A DNA stretch of 34,466 nt from Gemmatimonadaceae bacterium (GCA_013361335.1 JABFYH010000205.1:1-34466), one strand, 5' to 3'; positions 1 through 8,841 are shown, numbered from the stretch's first letter. Made by a program: numbers and translations. The notes: generated from the sequence alone by a model not told the origin.

Positions 1-1
1 G

Positions 2-325
2 GCGCTCGGTGCCGTCGTGGCGGCGTCGCAGGCGGACCACCGTGCCGCGTCGTTGGCTGCGCAGGCCGCCCGCACCGGTGCCGAGAAGGCGCGCCAGGGC
101 GGCGTCGCCGGCGCGCGGCTCGCGCGGGAAGCGCCGTCGCGGAGTCGCACCGCGCTGGCGTCGATGGTGGACGCGATCGGCGCCACGGTGGCATCGACGA
201 TCATCGGCGCACTGCGCGAGCCCGGAGCGAGCCGCGCGACGCCCGAGACGCGCAGCGGATTGGGGTTCGTGCAGCACGACGCGCCGGCGCACGAGTCGGA
301 GCAGGAGGGTCGGCCGCTCGGCTGA
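2..325 (+). CDS. C-terminal fragment of an unidentified protein
   Basis: The frame is open from the first bases of the window to a TGA at 323-325, so this is the last 107 residues of a gene that begins upstream. The fragment is alanine- and arginine-rich. It has a probably helical, charged stretch, then a short hydrophobic segment (SMVDAIGATVASTIIGAL), and ends in a polar tail. A charged helix followed by a short hydrophobic C-terminal segment is reminiscent of the tail of HerA-like (DUF853) ATPases, but nothing diagnostic such as a Walker motif is inside the window, so no function is assigned. An internal ATG at 17 exists, but I see no reason to prefer it over an upstream start. Confidence 0.5.
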   Translation, partial: ALGAVVAASQADHRAASLAAQAARTGAEKARQGGVAGARLAREAPSRSRTALASMVDAIGATVASTIIGALREPGASRATPETRSGLGFVQHDAPAHESEQEGRPLG

Positions 326-423
326 GCGGACCTGTGGCGCGCGGCCTACAAAGTATGGCGCGCGTCCAGCGGAATCTCTCGGCCGAAGCCGGGACGGTAA
401 GAGGGTGCTCTTGACCAAGACGG

Positions 424-449
424 GGCGGCGCAATCAGTTAGGCGCCGCC
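424..449 (+). terminator. Hairpin after the partial gene
   Basis: A perfect 8-bp GC-rich stem (424-431 with 442-449) closes a 10-nt loop in the 217-bp gap between the partial gene and the S8 protease. There is no T-tract and it lies about 100 nt past the upstream stop, so it could equally be a 5' leader structure of the protease gene. The rest of the gap holds only the protease ribosome binding site and no convincing promoter. Confidence 0.3.
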
Positions 450-542
450 ACGCCGTAAACACTTGGGTGGCTCGCCCTGTGCTAACGCACCCCCATCTCA
501 CCGCTGGGGCACACCGTTCCCCCTCCCTTCGGAGATTCCCCA

Positions 543-2036
543 ATGGCTCGTCGCAGTGCAGTCTCGTTGGCCGCCGCCTCGTTGCTCGGGCTCGCGGCCT
601 GCGGAGATCAGCCGTCCCTCATCGCGCCGGTCGCAGCGAACCATCTCCTCCTTTCGAAGCCGCCAGGAGTTTACCTGCTCGGCTTTGACGGCGCCCCGGC
701 GATCTCCGCCGACGTGCTCGCCGCCTCGGGCGGGCGGATCGTCGACTCGATCCCGTCCATGAACGTGCTGACGGTCGACGGTGTCACGAACGTGCAGGCC
801 CTGTGGGCGGCGAACCCGAAGATCATCGAGGCCGGGTTCGAGGTCAGCGAGTCGCCGATCGTCGAGCCGCTGCCGCCGTCCGACGGCGTCCAGGCGGTGG
901 ATGGTCAGGCGAGCACCCCGTGGTTCGCGAACAACGTCCAGTGGGACATGAAGACGATCCACGCCGAGGATGGTTGGGCGCGCACGAACGGCGGCACGGG
1001 GATCAACGTGTGCATCGTCGATACGGGCGTCGACGACCAGCACCAGGAGATGAGCGGGCAGGTGGTCGCGCGGGCGAACTTCGTGGCGAGCCCGGCGTCC
1101 GAGAACCGCGTCGACGATCCGAACGGCCACGGCACCCATGTCGCCAGCACGGTGGCGGCGAAGGGTGTGGTCATCTCCGGCGTCGCGCCACGGGCGACCG
1201 TTCTGAGCGCGCGCGTGCTGAACACCGCAGGATCCGGCTCGGAGACGGCGATCGTGAACGGGATCAACTGGTGCGTCCAGAACGGCGCCCACGTGATCAA
1301 CATGAGCCTCGGCGGCACGCGCTACCGTCCCTTCTCCAGCTACACGAACTCGTTCGCCCTGTACGGGACGGCGATCAACAACGCGCGGGCGGCGGGGACC
1401 ATCGTCATCGTGGCGGCCGGCAACAGCAACCTGAAGATGCCGAACCCGATCCAGAGTCAGGTGCCCTCCGAGGTGCCGGGCGTGATCAACGTCGGCGCGA
1501 CCGGTCCGATCAGCAAGTCCACCGATCCCTTCCCGCCCGCGTGGAATCCGCTCGATCCGGCGCAGGTGTGGCGGAGCGTGGACTACAAGGCGTACTTCTC
1601 GAACTACGGCCCCGGCGTGCAGGTGTGGGCGCCCGGCGGGTCGGGGGGCGCTCCGCTCTCCGAGCCCTACCGCATCGTGAACGGCGTCGGTCAGGGACGC
1701 GGCGCGTACGATCAGATCTGGGGCGTGTGCTCGAGCAACTCGTCGCAGTCAGGTATCGGCAACGTCGGCGGCGTCCCGAGCGGCAGCGGGACCTGCCTCG
1801 GCAACCCGTCGCGGTACATCGCCTACGCCGGCACCAGCCAGGCATCGCCGCACGTGGCGGGCCTCGCCGCGCTCCTCTACGAGCAGCTCGGCGGCGTCCG
1901 CTCCGCGGCGAATGTCACCCGCATCGAAGGCTGCATCAGGAACACGACCGACAACATCGGCTCGCCGGACATCTACGGCCGCGGACGCATCAACGTCACG
2001 AAGGCGCTGGACGCGCTGAACGGCGGTAGCTGCTGA
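543..2036 (+). CDS. S8 (subtilisin-like) serine protease, exported lipoprotein
   Basis: Peptidase of family S8, probably secreted and lipid-anchored, hydrolysing extracellular or periplasmic protein. The N-terminus is a signal sequence ending in a lipobox (LGLAAC, Cys20). Residues about 42-105 resemble an I9-type propeptide/inhibitor, which in this family folds and silences the protease until cleaved. The catalytic triad is visible: Asp160 in IVDTGVD, His196 in NGHGTHVAS and Ser432 in GTSQASPHVAG, with oxyanion-hole Asn294 in AAGNSN. Several cysteines (157, 244, 396, 418, 464, 497) could form disulfides, as expected outside the cytoplasm. At 497 aa the length is normal for a pro-form. The ATG has a GGAG at 531-534 with 8-nt spacing. 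A strong hairpin directly follows the stop, so it is probably a single-gene unit. Confidence 0.93.
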   Translation: MARRSAVSLAAASLLGLAACGDQPSLIAPVAANHLLLSKPPGVYLLGFDGAPAISADVLAASGGRIVDSIPSMNVLTVDGVTNVQALWAANPKIIEAGFEVSESPIVEPLPPSDGVQAVDGQASTPWFANNVQWDMKTIHAEDGWARTNGGTGINVCIVDTGVDDQHQEMSGQVVARANFVASPASENRVDDPNGHGTHVASTVAAKGVVISGVAPRATVLSARVLNTAGSGSETAIVNGINWCVQNGAHVINMSLGGTRYRPFSSYTNSFALYGTAINNARAAGTIVIVAAGNSNLKMPNPIQSQVPSEVPGVINVGATGPISKSTDPFPPAWNPLDPAQVWRSVDYKAYFSNYGPGVQVWAPGGSGGAPLSEPYRIVNGVGQGRGAYDQIWGVCSSNSSQSGIGNVGGVPSGSGTCLGNPSRYIAYAGTSQASPHVAGLAALLYEQLGGVRSAANVTRIEGCIRNTTDNIGSPDIYGRGRINVTKALDALNGGSC

Positions 2037-2040
2037 CCGT

Positions 2041-2077
2041 GTCGTGGTGGGGCGTCGAAACGACGCCCCACCACGAC
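2041..2077 (+). terminator. 17-bp perfect hairpin after the S8 protease
   Basis: Perfect 17-bp inverted repeat (2041-2057 with 2061-2077) around a 3-nt AAA loop, starting 4 nt after the protease stop. It lacks a T-tract, but its stem is by far the longest in the window. It separates the protease from the PEP-CTERM gene and argues against the longer GTG start (2044) that could be drawn for that gene. Confidence 0.7.
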
Positions 2078-2127
2078 GCACGACGATTCACCTCTTCCAC
2101 TCTGGCTTTCCAGGAGCACCCCTGCGC

Positions 2128-2862
2128 ATGCGTCCCCTCACGTTCGCCCGCCCCCTCGCGCTCCTCGCGCTGCTGGCCCTGCCCGCCGCGGCGCAGCGGG
2201 CCGACTTCGCCGGGCTCACGCAGCCGCTGACCCGGCAGTACGCCGCCGCCCTCGGCGAACCGCTCACGAACGGCGGTCTGGACTTCTACAACGTCGACGT
2301 GTTCAGCAACCCCAACTTCGGCGGGTTCAACGCCTTCACGGTGTGGGGCACGAGCGACCCCGGCTCGGTGAACCGCCCGGCGAACCTCAACGGGTCGAAC
2401 GCGATCTTCACCAACCCTGGCGGCGAGACCGACATCGTGCTCTCGCCGAGCCCCCAGTTCGGGTTCGCGAACACGCCGCTGTTCGGCCTCGCGTCGATCG
2501 ACTTCGCGCACGTCTACTCGGACGCGTACACTCGGGGCGCGCTCGCGCTTGCCCCGCTCAACATCCGCATCTTCGGCACATCGGATGGGGCGACTTCCTT
2601 TTTCCAGGACTTCGTCTTCCCCCTCGCGCCGGTCGACGCGAACGGGTTCCGCACCCCCGTGCTCCGCACGGCAGTCCTGGACGGCCGGTTCACGCAGGTG
2701 CAGGACGTATGGTTCGTCCAGAGCACCTCGTCGGGCAGCGCTTTCCAGTTCACCAACGTGGTGATGGCCACGCCGGAGCCGGCCTCGCTCGTCCTCCTTG
2801 GCACGGGCCTTCTCGGCGTCTTCGCCGTGGTGCGCCGCCGCAAGGAGATCCTGGCCAGCTGA
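2128..2862 (+). CDS. PEP-CTERM sorting-domain surface protein
   Basis: A 244-aa exported protein. Residues 1-22 are a signal peptide (positive start, Leu/Ala core, AAAQ end). The body (about 25-210) is beta-rich, rich in N, G, F and T, and has no recognised enzymatic motif. The C-terminus is a textbook PEP-CTERM signal: TPEP at 215-218, a hydrophobic helix to about 235 and an arginine cluster (RRRK). In the known pathway this segment is recognised by an exosortase in the inner membrane, which cleaves it and delivers the protein to the surface or exopolysaccharide matrix. No exosortase is in this window, so it must be encoded elsewhere. The ATG at 2128 is chosen because AGGAG lies at 2112-2116, the signal peptide starts there, and a terminator hairpin precedes it. 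Confidence 0.85.
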   Translation: MRPLTFARPLALLALLALPAAAQRADFAGLTQPLTRQYAAALGEPLTNGGLDFYNVDVFSNPNFGGFNAFTVWGTSDPGSVNRPANLNGSNAIFTNPGGETDIVLSPSPQFGFANTPLFGLASIDFAHVYSDAYTRGALALAPLNIRIFGTSDGATSFFQDFVFPLAPVDANGFRTPVLRTAVLDGRFTQVQDVWFVQSTSSGSAFQFTNVVMATPEPASLVLLGTGLLGVFAVVRRRKEILAS

Positions 2863-2880
2863 GCTGCGCCGGATGAAGAG

Positions 2881-2915
2881 AACGGCGCGCGGATCACATC
2901 GATCCGCGCGCCGTT
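2881..2915. terminator. Bidirectional terminator between convergent genes
   Basis: Perfect 15-bp stem (2881-2895 with 2901-2915), 5-nt loop ACATC, in the gap between the PEP-CTERM gene (+) and the PrcB-domain gene (-). A short TTT run ends the + side and AA starts the other side, so it can serve both convergent transcripts. Confidence 0.75.
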
Positions 2916-2942
2916 TCACATCCGGCCCCGCGGAGATCGACG

Positions 2943-3527
2943 TCAGCAGCGCTGCTCGAGGTCGCGGCGCGCAAAGCGCACGGCCCCGCTGAGCCGCGTG
3001 GTTCGCACCACCTCGACCGGCGACGTCAGGGCCTGCGTCGACATGCAGCCCGGTCCCGGACTGGTGACGGTGTAGCGCACGACGGCGCTCTCGCCGCGCC
3101 GCGTGACGGCGTCCACTCGCACGGCGTACCCGCCCGAGCTCCGGCGACCGAGCGCCACGAGGAGCACCGTCTCACGCGTGAAGTCCACTGCAGGCGCCGG
3201 ATTGCCTTGCACCTGGTCGAACAGCCGCGCCCAGGCGGATTCCAGCGCCGCCCGATCGCGAATCACCAGCTCGGCCGGTTCGTCGAACCCGCTGCTCTTC
3301 TGCGTCAGCATGCGATGGAACGACGACTGAGGCTGGTCCGACATCGGATCAACCGAATCCGGGTGTGCGGACGCGGACACCACATCCCGCACGTTCGCGG
3401 CGGGCGTTCCGGAGGGCGCCGCAGAGGACACCGAGTCGCGCGCCGCGGGGGACGGGGAGACCGTGCAGGCCGCCGCCGTCAGCACGGCCGCCGCCGTCCG
3501 GGACAACGCGTGGATGGAGAGCAACAT
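2943..3527 (-). CDS. PrcB C-terminal domain lipoprotein
   Basis: 194-aa exported protein. The signal sequence ends at LTAAAC (Cys21), giving a plausible but non-canonical lipobox. A low-complexity linker rich in S, A and P runs to about residue 70. The C-terminal ~120 residues match the PrcB family C-terminal domain: an AELVIRD opening, VDFTRETVLLVALG, then RSSGGYAVRVDAV, and a closing segment ending in PVEVVRTTR. In Treponema, PrcB is an accessory lipoprotein of the PrtP (dentilisin) protease complex; elsewhere the domain has no assigned role. The frame continues far upstream, but only because GC-rich DNA leaves it open across the dipeptidase gene; the ATG at 3527 begins the signal peptide. 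It lies 47 nt behind the dipeptidase and is probably co-transcribed with it. Confidence 0.8.
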   Translation of the reverse strand: MLLSIHALSRTAAAVLTAAACTVSPSPAARDSVSSAAPSGTPAANVRDVVSASAHPDSVDPMSDQPQSSFHRMLTQKSSGFDEPAELVIRDRAALESAWARLFDQVQGNPAPAVDFTRETVLLVALGRRSSGGYAVRVDAVTRRGESAVVRYTVTSPGPGCMSTQALTSPVEVVRTTRLSGAVRFARRDLEQRC

Positions 3528-3574
3528 CGGACTCGTGGGATGAGGTGGATCGCACGGCAGAGCAGGGCTTGGAC

Positions 3575-4906
3575 CTATTGCGCCGCGCGTGGCGCCACGG
3601 GCCGCCCGTCGAGCTTCTCGATCGTCGCCTGCGACGGGCCGCGCGTCTTCTTCAGCCGCGCCGCCACCCGCTCCGCCTCGGCCAGCACCCGCAGCACGTT
3701 GCCGCTCGCCAGCTTCGCCAGGTCGGCGTCGCTCCACCCGCGGTGCGCCAGCTCGGCGAACAGCGTCGGGAAAGTGGAGACGTCCTCCAGCCCCACGACG
3801 TTCTCCGGGATGCCGTCGAAATCGCTGCCGATGCCGACGTGATCCACTCCGGCGATCCGCCGCACGTGCTCGATGTGGTCCGCGACCTCGGCCACCGTCG
3901 CCCGGGGGCGGGGATGGGCCGCCCGCCATCTCGCGACCTCGGCGCGCGCCGCGGGCGTATCGCCTCCGGCTCGCTGGCGCGCCGCCTTCGCCTGCGCCTC
4001 CAGGCTGTCGTCGTCAGCCTTCACCGCCTTCGAGACGAACGCCGTCACGAAGGGCACCATCACGACGCCGCCGTTGCGCGGCACGCGGGCGAGGATCGAG
4101 TCCGGCACGTTGCGCGGGTGGTCGACGAGGGCACGCGCCGCGGAGTGGGAGAAGATCACCGGCGCCTCGGCGACGTCGAGCGCGGCACTCATCGTCCCCG
4201 GCGACACGTGGGACAGATCCACGAGCATGCCGAGGCGGTTCATCTCGCGGACGACCTCGCGGCCGAAGGGAGTGAGGCCGCCGTGCTTCGCGGTGTCCAG
4301 TGCGGCATCGGCCCAGTCGAGCGTGACGTTGTGGGTGAGCGTCATGTAGCGCGCACCGAGATCGTAGTACTGGCGCAGCGCCTCGAGGGAGTTCTCGATC
4401 GCGTGGCCGCCCTCCATGCCGAGCAGCGAGGCGACCTTCCCCCGCTTCATCGCCGCACGGGCGCCGGCCGCCGTCGGCGCCCACTGCAGCTCCGGGTAGC
4501 GCGCGACGATCCGGCGCGCGATGTCGATCTGCTCGAGCTGCACGCGCGCGTAGCCGGGCCGGCTCGAGACGGTGCCGTTGGGTGCGTAGGTGGCGTCGCT
4601 TGGTTCGCCCGGCAGATACACCGACCAGAACTGCGCGCCGACGTGGCCCTGCTTCAGGCGCGCGAGATCGGTCATGCCCGGCGTCCGGGTGCGCAGGTCG
4701 TACCACTCGACATCGCGTGGGTGCGCGCTGTCCTCGCGGATGCGCCAGGGGAGATCGTTGTGGCCGTCCATCACCGGGTTGGCGCGCAGCACGCGCAGGG
4801 CGCGCGCCATGTCGGCTGAGGTGGCGGCGCTCACGGGCGTGGAACCGGCGGTCTGGGCGCCGAGCGGCGCAGCGACGAGGAGAGCGAACAGGAGAGAGGC
4901 GCGCAT
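3575..4906 (-). CDS. M19-family membrane dipeptidase, secreted
   Basis: 443-aa zinc dipeptidase of family M19 (renal dipeptidase type), cleaving dipeptides with broad specificity including D-residues at the C-side. A cleavable signal peptide (about 1-18, ending LGAQ) places it in the periplasm or outside. The binuclear zinc site is visible: His49 and Asp51 in DGHND, bridging Glu165 in GMEGGH, His233 in LVDLSHV, His254 in IFSHSAAR, and Asp in GIGSDFDG (362 or 364). Arg265 follows in DHPRNV, as usual for substrate binding. The length is typical. It sits 89 nt behind the ABC transporter and 47 nt ahead of the PrcB lipoprotein, all on -. A good -10 box lies at 4945-4950, so it may have its own promoter. 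No Shine-Dalgarno is seen. Confidence 0.93.
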   Translation of the reverse strand: MRASLLFALLVAAPLGAQTAGSTPVSAATSADMARALRVLRANPVMDGHNDLPWRIREDSAHPRDVEWYDLRTRTPGMTDLARLKQGHVGAQFWSVYLPGEPSDATYAPNGTVSSRPGYARVQLEQIDIARRIVARYPELQWAPTAAGARAAMKRGKVASLLGMEGGHAIENSLEALRQYYDLGARYMTLTHNVTLDWADAALDTAKHGGLTPFGREVVREMNRLGMLVDLSHVSPGTMSAALDVAEAPVIFSHSAARALVDHPRNVPDSILARVPRNGGVVMVPFVTAFVSKAVKADDDSLEAQAKAARQRAGGDTPAARAEVARWRAAHPRPRATVAEVADHIEHVRRIAGVDHVGIGSDFDGIPENVVGLEDVSTFPTLFAELAHRGWSDADLAKLASGNVLRVLAEAERVAARLKKTRGPSQATIEKLDGRPVAPRAAQ

Positions 4907-4944
4907 GTCGGGGAGCGGGTGAGGACGACGACGCTGATCGTCTC

Positions 4945-4950
4945 AGTATA
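4945..4950 (-). promoter_or_regulatory. Candidate -10 box (TATACT) for the dipeptidase gene
   Basis: TATACT read on - matches the sigma-70 -10 consensus at five of six positions in otherwise very GC-rich DNA. It would start a transcript near 4938 with a leader of about 32 nt. No matching -35 is recognisable. Confidence 0.4.
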
Positions 4951-4995
4951 CCGCCCGGCCCGCGCGTGCGGAGGAGCGCCTCCGCGTGCGGGGTG

Positions 4996-6804
4996 TCAGG
5001 CCGCCCGCTCGGGGTGATCCGGCGTCGACAGCACGGGTGCCGTCCCCTCGCCCATCTGGTGCCGCACCAGCGTGGCGTAGGTGGGGCAGCGCTCGAGGAG
5101 CTCGACGTGCGAGCCACTGGCCACCACGCGTCCCTCGGCGATGACGAGGATGCGGTCGGCGTCGCGCACGGTGTTCAGGCGATGGGCGACGATGAAGGTC
5201 GTGCGCCCGCGCCGCAGCGACCGGAGCGCCTCCTGCACGGCCTGCTCGGACTCGGTGTCCAGCGCCGCCGTCGCCTCGTCGAGGAGCAGCACTGCCGGAT
5301 CGACGAGGAAAGCACGCGCGATCGCGATGCGCTGGCGCTGGCCGCCGGACAGCGCGCGTCCCCCTTCGCCGACGCGAGTGTCGTAGCCCTTGGCCAGCTG
5401 CACGATGAACTCGTGCGCGTTCGCCGCCTGGGCCGCCGCCATCACCTCCGCGCGTGTGGCGGTGGGTCGACCATAGGAGATGTTCGCCGCCACGGAGTCG
5501 TTGAACAGCACGACGTCCTGCGGCACCGCGCCGTACTGCCGCCGCACCGTGGCGATGCGCAGCGAGCGGAGATCGGCGCCGTCGATCAGGATGCGCCCCG
5601 CCGTCGGGTTGTGGATGCGCTGCAGGAGCTGCAGGATCGTCGACTTGCCGCTGCCCGAGGGGCCGACGAGGGCGACCGTCTCTCCCGCCTCCACCGTCAC
5701 GTCGAGATCGTCCAGCGCCTTGCGGCCGCTCCGGTATTCGAAGCTCACGCGCTCGAAGCTGATGCGTCCCTGGATGGGCGGGCAGGGCACCGCGTCCGGC
5801 ACGTCGGGCGACTCTTCCTCCGCGTCCAGCACCTGGAACACCGACAGCAGCGCCACGTGCGCCTTGCGCAGGATCGGGTAGAGATCGACGATCTGCTGGA
5901 CCGGCGCGAAGACGCCGCTCACGTAGCCGAGAAAGGCGAGCAGGGAGCCGACGGTGAGCTCGCCCCGCACCACCAGCCATCCCCCGAGGCACAGCACGAC
6001 CACCCGTGCCGTGAGCTCGGCGATGCCGGCGGCCACCGTGGTGCGCGCGTCGACGTGGACGCCGCGCTGGATGCTGGCGAAGGCCCAGCGGATCCGGCGC
6101 ATCAGGCGCCGCTCCTCGTCGCGCTCGCGGGCGAAGGCGCGGACGGTGCCCATCCCATGCAGCCGCTCGGTGTACCCGGACCACAGCCGCTTCCAGAAGG
6201 CATGCTGCATCCGCTCGCGCCGACGCTGCTGCCGCGACGCCACCGCGGCGATGATCGCCGGCACCGGGACGAGGCAGAGGACGATCGCGGTGATCGACCC
6301 GTCGAGCCGCGCCATCCCCCACGCCGCCAGGGCGACATACACGAGGGTCGGCACGAGCTTGAACGCGACGTCGGTGAACGCGCTCGCCGTCTGCGGCGAG
6401 CTGGAATCGATGGCGTAGCGAAGCCCGCCGGTCCCCATCTCGGACTGGGTGCTCGCCGAGAGCACGCTCATCTTGGCCGCGACCCGCGAGCGGAGCTGAT
6501 ACTCGAGGTTCAGCCGCACGGCCCAGGTGGAGGTCGTGACCCAGGCCGCGCCCAGGATGCGACAGGTGAGCACCAGGGCGAACAGGCCGACGCCGGCGGC
6601 GATCGCGCGCAGGGTGCGCTCCGTCGCGGCGGGGCTGGCCGCGGCCAGGCGGTCGACGACCTGCTTCAGGAGCAGCGGCTCGGAGGCCGCCGCGGCCGCG
6701 ACGGCGAGCGACAACACGAACGTGAGGCTCACGCGCCGGATGTTCGGGCGCACGAAGAGGTGCACGGCTCGCCGGGCGGGGCCGAGCTGGTCGGAAAGCA
6801 GCAC
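4996..6804 (-). CDS. ABC exporter, fused permease-ATPase half-transporter
   Basis: 602-aa type-IV (MsbA/LmrA-like) ABC half-transporter that would work as a dimer in the inner membrane; the substrate is unknown (lipid, peptide or drug in this family). Residues 1-330 form the transmembrane domain with hydrophobic segments near 25-50, 66-90, 145-190 and 255-305. The ATPase domain (about 347-585) is complete: Walker A GPSGSGKST (381-389), Q-loop Gln429, signature LSGGQRQ (485-491), Walker B VLLLDE with catalytic Glu510, and switch His541 in AHR. The start is GTG at 6804; no ATG exists between it and the in-frame upstream stop, and no clear ribosome binding site is present. It is divergent from the GH9 gene. 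Export of a signalling or envelope lipid cannot be distinguished from drug efflux here. Confidence 0.92.
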   Translation of the reverse strand: MLLSDQLGPARRAVHLFVRPNIRRVSLTFVLSLAVAAAAASEPLLLKQVVDRLAAASPAATERTLRAIAAGVGLFALVLTCRILGAAWVTTSTWAVRLNLEYQLRSRVAAKMSVLSASTQSEMGTGGLRYAIDSSSPQTASAFTDVAFKLVPTLVYVALAAWGMARLDGSITAIVLCLVPVPAIIAAVASRQQRRRERMQHAFWKRLWSGYTERLHGMGTVRAFARERDEERRLMRRIRWAFASIQRGVHVDARTTVAAGIAELTARVVVLCLGGWLVVRGELTVGSLLAFLGYVSGVFAPVQQIVDLYPILRKAHVALLSVFQVLDAEEESPDVPDAVPCPPIQGRISFERVSFEYRSGRKALDDLDVTVEAGETVALVGPSGSGKSTILQLLQRIHNPTAGRILIDGADLRSLRIATVRRQYGAVPQDVVLFNDSVAANISYGRPTATRAEVMAAAQAANAHEFIVQLAKGYDTRVGEGGRALSGGQRQRIAIARAFLVDPAVLLLDEATAALDTESEQAVQEALRSLRRGRTTFIVAHRLNTVRDADRILVIAEGRVVASGSHVELLERCPTYATLVRHQMGEGTAPVLSTPDHPERAA

Positions 6805-6898
6805 GTGGCAGGGCAGGAAGGAGGTTCCTGCTGCTGACGGCTACCGGGCCGGCCTGGTCACCATCGCCGATGGCGGAGGTCACGACGGGCCACCGCCG

Positions 6899-6927
6899 TT
6901 GCTCCCCGGCGCCACGCCCCGTAGCAT
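6899..6927 (+). promoter_or_regulatory. Candidate promoter giving a leaderless GH9 mRNA
   Basis: TTGCTC (6899-6904) and TAGCAT (6922-6927) are separated by 17 bp. The -10-like box ends 6 nt before the ATG of the GH9 gene, so transcription would start at or next to the A of ATG. No Shine-Dalgarno sequence is present in this stretch, which agrees with leaderless initiation. Confidence 0.4.
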
Positions 6928-6933
6928 GGCCGC

Positions 6934-8694
6934 ATGCTCATCGCCCTGCTCGCCGCCCTCGCCGCCGCGGACTCCACGACGTTCATCCGCGTCAATCAGG
7001 TCGGCTATCTCCCCGACGCGCCCAAGATCGCCGTCGCCTGCTCGCTCGACAGCACGGCGCGCCTCCAGACCTTCGTCGTGCGCGACGACCGCGACCGCGA
7101 GGTGCTCGGCCCGCGCGCCGCGCAACGCGCCGGGACGTTCGGGCCCTGCGTCGTCACGTACCGCCTGGACTTCTCGGCGCTGCGACGGACGGGGCGCTAT
7201 CGGATCGTCGCCGGTGGGGCGATCTCCTCCGTCGTGCGGATCGGCGCCGACGTGTACGCCGGCGGTGCGGACACGCTGCTGTACTACATGCGGCAGCAGC
7301 GATCGGGATGGAATCCGCTCTTCCGCGACTCGGTGCACACGCGCGACGGCATCGTCGTCGACTCGCCGCGGGCGGGACGGCGCGTGTCGGTGAGCGGCGG
7401 GTGGGCCGACGCGTCGGACTACCTGCAGTACGTCGCCACGTCGGCGAACGCGACGTTCGTCATGCTGATGGCCTACCGCGATCATCCGCGGGCGTTCGCG
7501 GATCGCTTTCAGGCCGACGGAGCTCCCGGCACGAACGCGGTGCCCGACGTGCTGGACGAGGCGCGCCACGGCCTCGAGTGGCTGGTGCGGATGTTCGGCG
7601 ACGACGGGGAGATGTTCAACCAGATCGCCGACGATCGCGACCACGCATTCTTCGACCTGCCGTCGAACGATTCCTCCGACTACGGGTGGGGCAAGGGAGG
7701 CGAGCGACCGGTGTATCCGTGCACCGGCGCGCCGCAGGGCCTCTTCCAGTACAAGAATCGGTCGACCGGTCTCGCCTCCACCGCCGGCAAGTACGCGTCC
7801 GCTTTCGCCCTCGGCGCGCAGCTGCTCGCACCCCGTGACCGCGCGTTCGCCGCATTGCTGCGCCGGAAGGCCGACGCCGCCTACGCCCTGGGCCGCGCCC
7901 ACCCGGGCGTCTGTCAGACCGCCCCTGGCCGCGCACCGTACTTCTACGAGGAAGACAACTGGACGGACGACATGGAGCTCGCCGCCGCGGTGCTGGCCGG
8001 CCGCACCGGCGGGCGCGCGCTCATCGACGACGCCGTCGCCTTCGCCGCGCAGGAGCCGGTCACGCCATGGATGGGCGCGGACACGGCGCGCCATTACCAG
8101 TGGTTCCCGTGGCACAACAACGGCCACCACGAGATCTGGCGCGCCGCGCGTGCCCGGGGTGACGCGGCCACTCAGCGGCGAATGGCGGCGTACTACCGGC
8201 GTGGTCTGGAGGCCGTCGCCGGGCGTGCGGACAACGGATTCCGGATCGGCGTCCCGTTCATCTGGTGCTCGAACAACCTCATGACGTCGTTCGCCACCCA
8301 GGCGATGCTCTACCGCCGCATGACTGGCGACATGCGTTTCCGCCTCTACGAGCAGGCGGCGATCGACTGGCTGTTCGGCGTGAATCCGTGGGGGGTCTCC
8401 ATGGTCATCGGCTATCCGCACGATGGCGTGACCGCACGAGACCCGCACTCGGCCGTCGCCGCGCGCCTCGGGGTCGACAAGCTCCTAGGCGGGCTGCTGG
8501 ATGGCCCGGTGTACCGCTCGATCTATGCGAACCTGAAGGGCATCGCCCTCCATGAACCGGACGAGTACGCAGCCTTCAACACCGGGCGCATGGTCTACCA
8601 CGACGACCTGGGTGACTACTCGACGAACGAGCCGATCATGGACGGCACGGCGAGCCTCGTGTACCTCCTCTCGGGGCTGGCCCCGAGGCACTGA
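6934..8694 (+). CDS. Glycoside hydrolase family 9 (endoglucanase-type)
   Basis: 586-aa inverting beta-glycanase of family GH9. A short signal peptide (about 1-12) suggests export. Residues about 15-105 form the Ig-like N-terminal domain (CelD_N) that packs on the catalytic barrel; its opening FIRVNQVGYLPD is characteristic. The (alpha/alpha)6 catalytic domain spans about 112-582. The catalytic-base segment is GGWADASDY (Asp159, Asp162) and the likely proton donor is Glu566 in YSTNEPIMDGTASLVYLL. The length fits the two-domain subgroup. Real substrates in this family include cellulose, mixed-linkage glucan and chitosan oligomers; the sequence does not discriminate. It is divergent from the ABC transporter, and no carbohydrate-binding module or dockerin is present. 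Confidence 0.92.
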   Translation: MLIALLAALAAADSTTFIRVNQVGYLPDAPKIAVACSLDSTARLQTFVVRDDRDREVLGPRAAQRAGTFGPCVVTYRLDFSALRRTGRYRIVAGGAISSVVRIGADVYAGGADTLLYYMRQQRSGWNPLFRDSVHTRDGIVVDSPRAGRRVSVSGGWADASDYLQYVATSANATFVMLMAYRDHPRAFADRFQADGAPGTNAVPDVLDEARHGLEWLVRMFGDDGEMFNQIADDRDHAFFDLPSNDSSDYGWGKGGERPVYPCTGAPQGLFQYKNRSTGLASTAGKYASAFALGAQLLAPRDRAFAALLRRKADAAYALGRAHPGVCQTAPGRAPYFYEEDNWTDDMELAAAVLAGRTGGRALIDDAVAFAAQEPVTPWMGADTARHYQWFPWHNNGHHEIWRAARARGDAATQRRMAAYYRRGLEAVAGRADNGFRIGVPFIWCSNNLMTSFATQAMLYRRMTGDMRFRLYEQAAIDWLFGVNPWGVSMVIGYPHDGVTARDPHSAVAARLGVDKLLGGLLDGPVYRSIYANLKGIALHEPDEYAAFNTGRMVYHDDLGDYSTNEPIMDGTASLVYLLSGLAPRH

Positions 8695-8841
8695 TGCGAC
8701 TCCGAAGTCTCTAGCGTGCTCAGCCGTATGACCCGTGTGCCACGATGGCGCGCTGGTCCCGTCAAGCGTATGCTCAAGGGGTCCAGCTCGGTCCAGGCAA
8801 GCGATCCAGTCGATTCATCCACGCACGACTGCGAGGCTTCC

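Noticed and set aside
411-440. TTGACC...CAGTTA as promoter of the S8 protease.
   Set aside because: The -35 is good, but the -10 matches only two positions.
2039-2127. Extended N-terminus for the PEP-CTERM gene (GTG at 2044).
   Set aside because: It would translate the terminator hairpin of the previous gene and place the signal peptide internally.
4582-6837. Very long open frame antisense to the ABC transporter (about 750 codons), with similar long frames opposite the FecR/AidB-like genes (8815-11259) and the M23/bactofilin genes (30633-32486).
   Set aside because: High-GC codon use keeps shadow frames free of stops. The translations are Arg/Gly/His-rich, without motifs, while the opposite strand encodes clear protein families.
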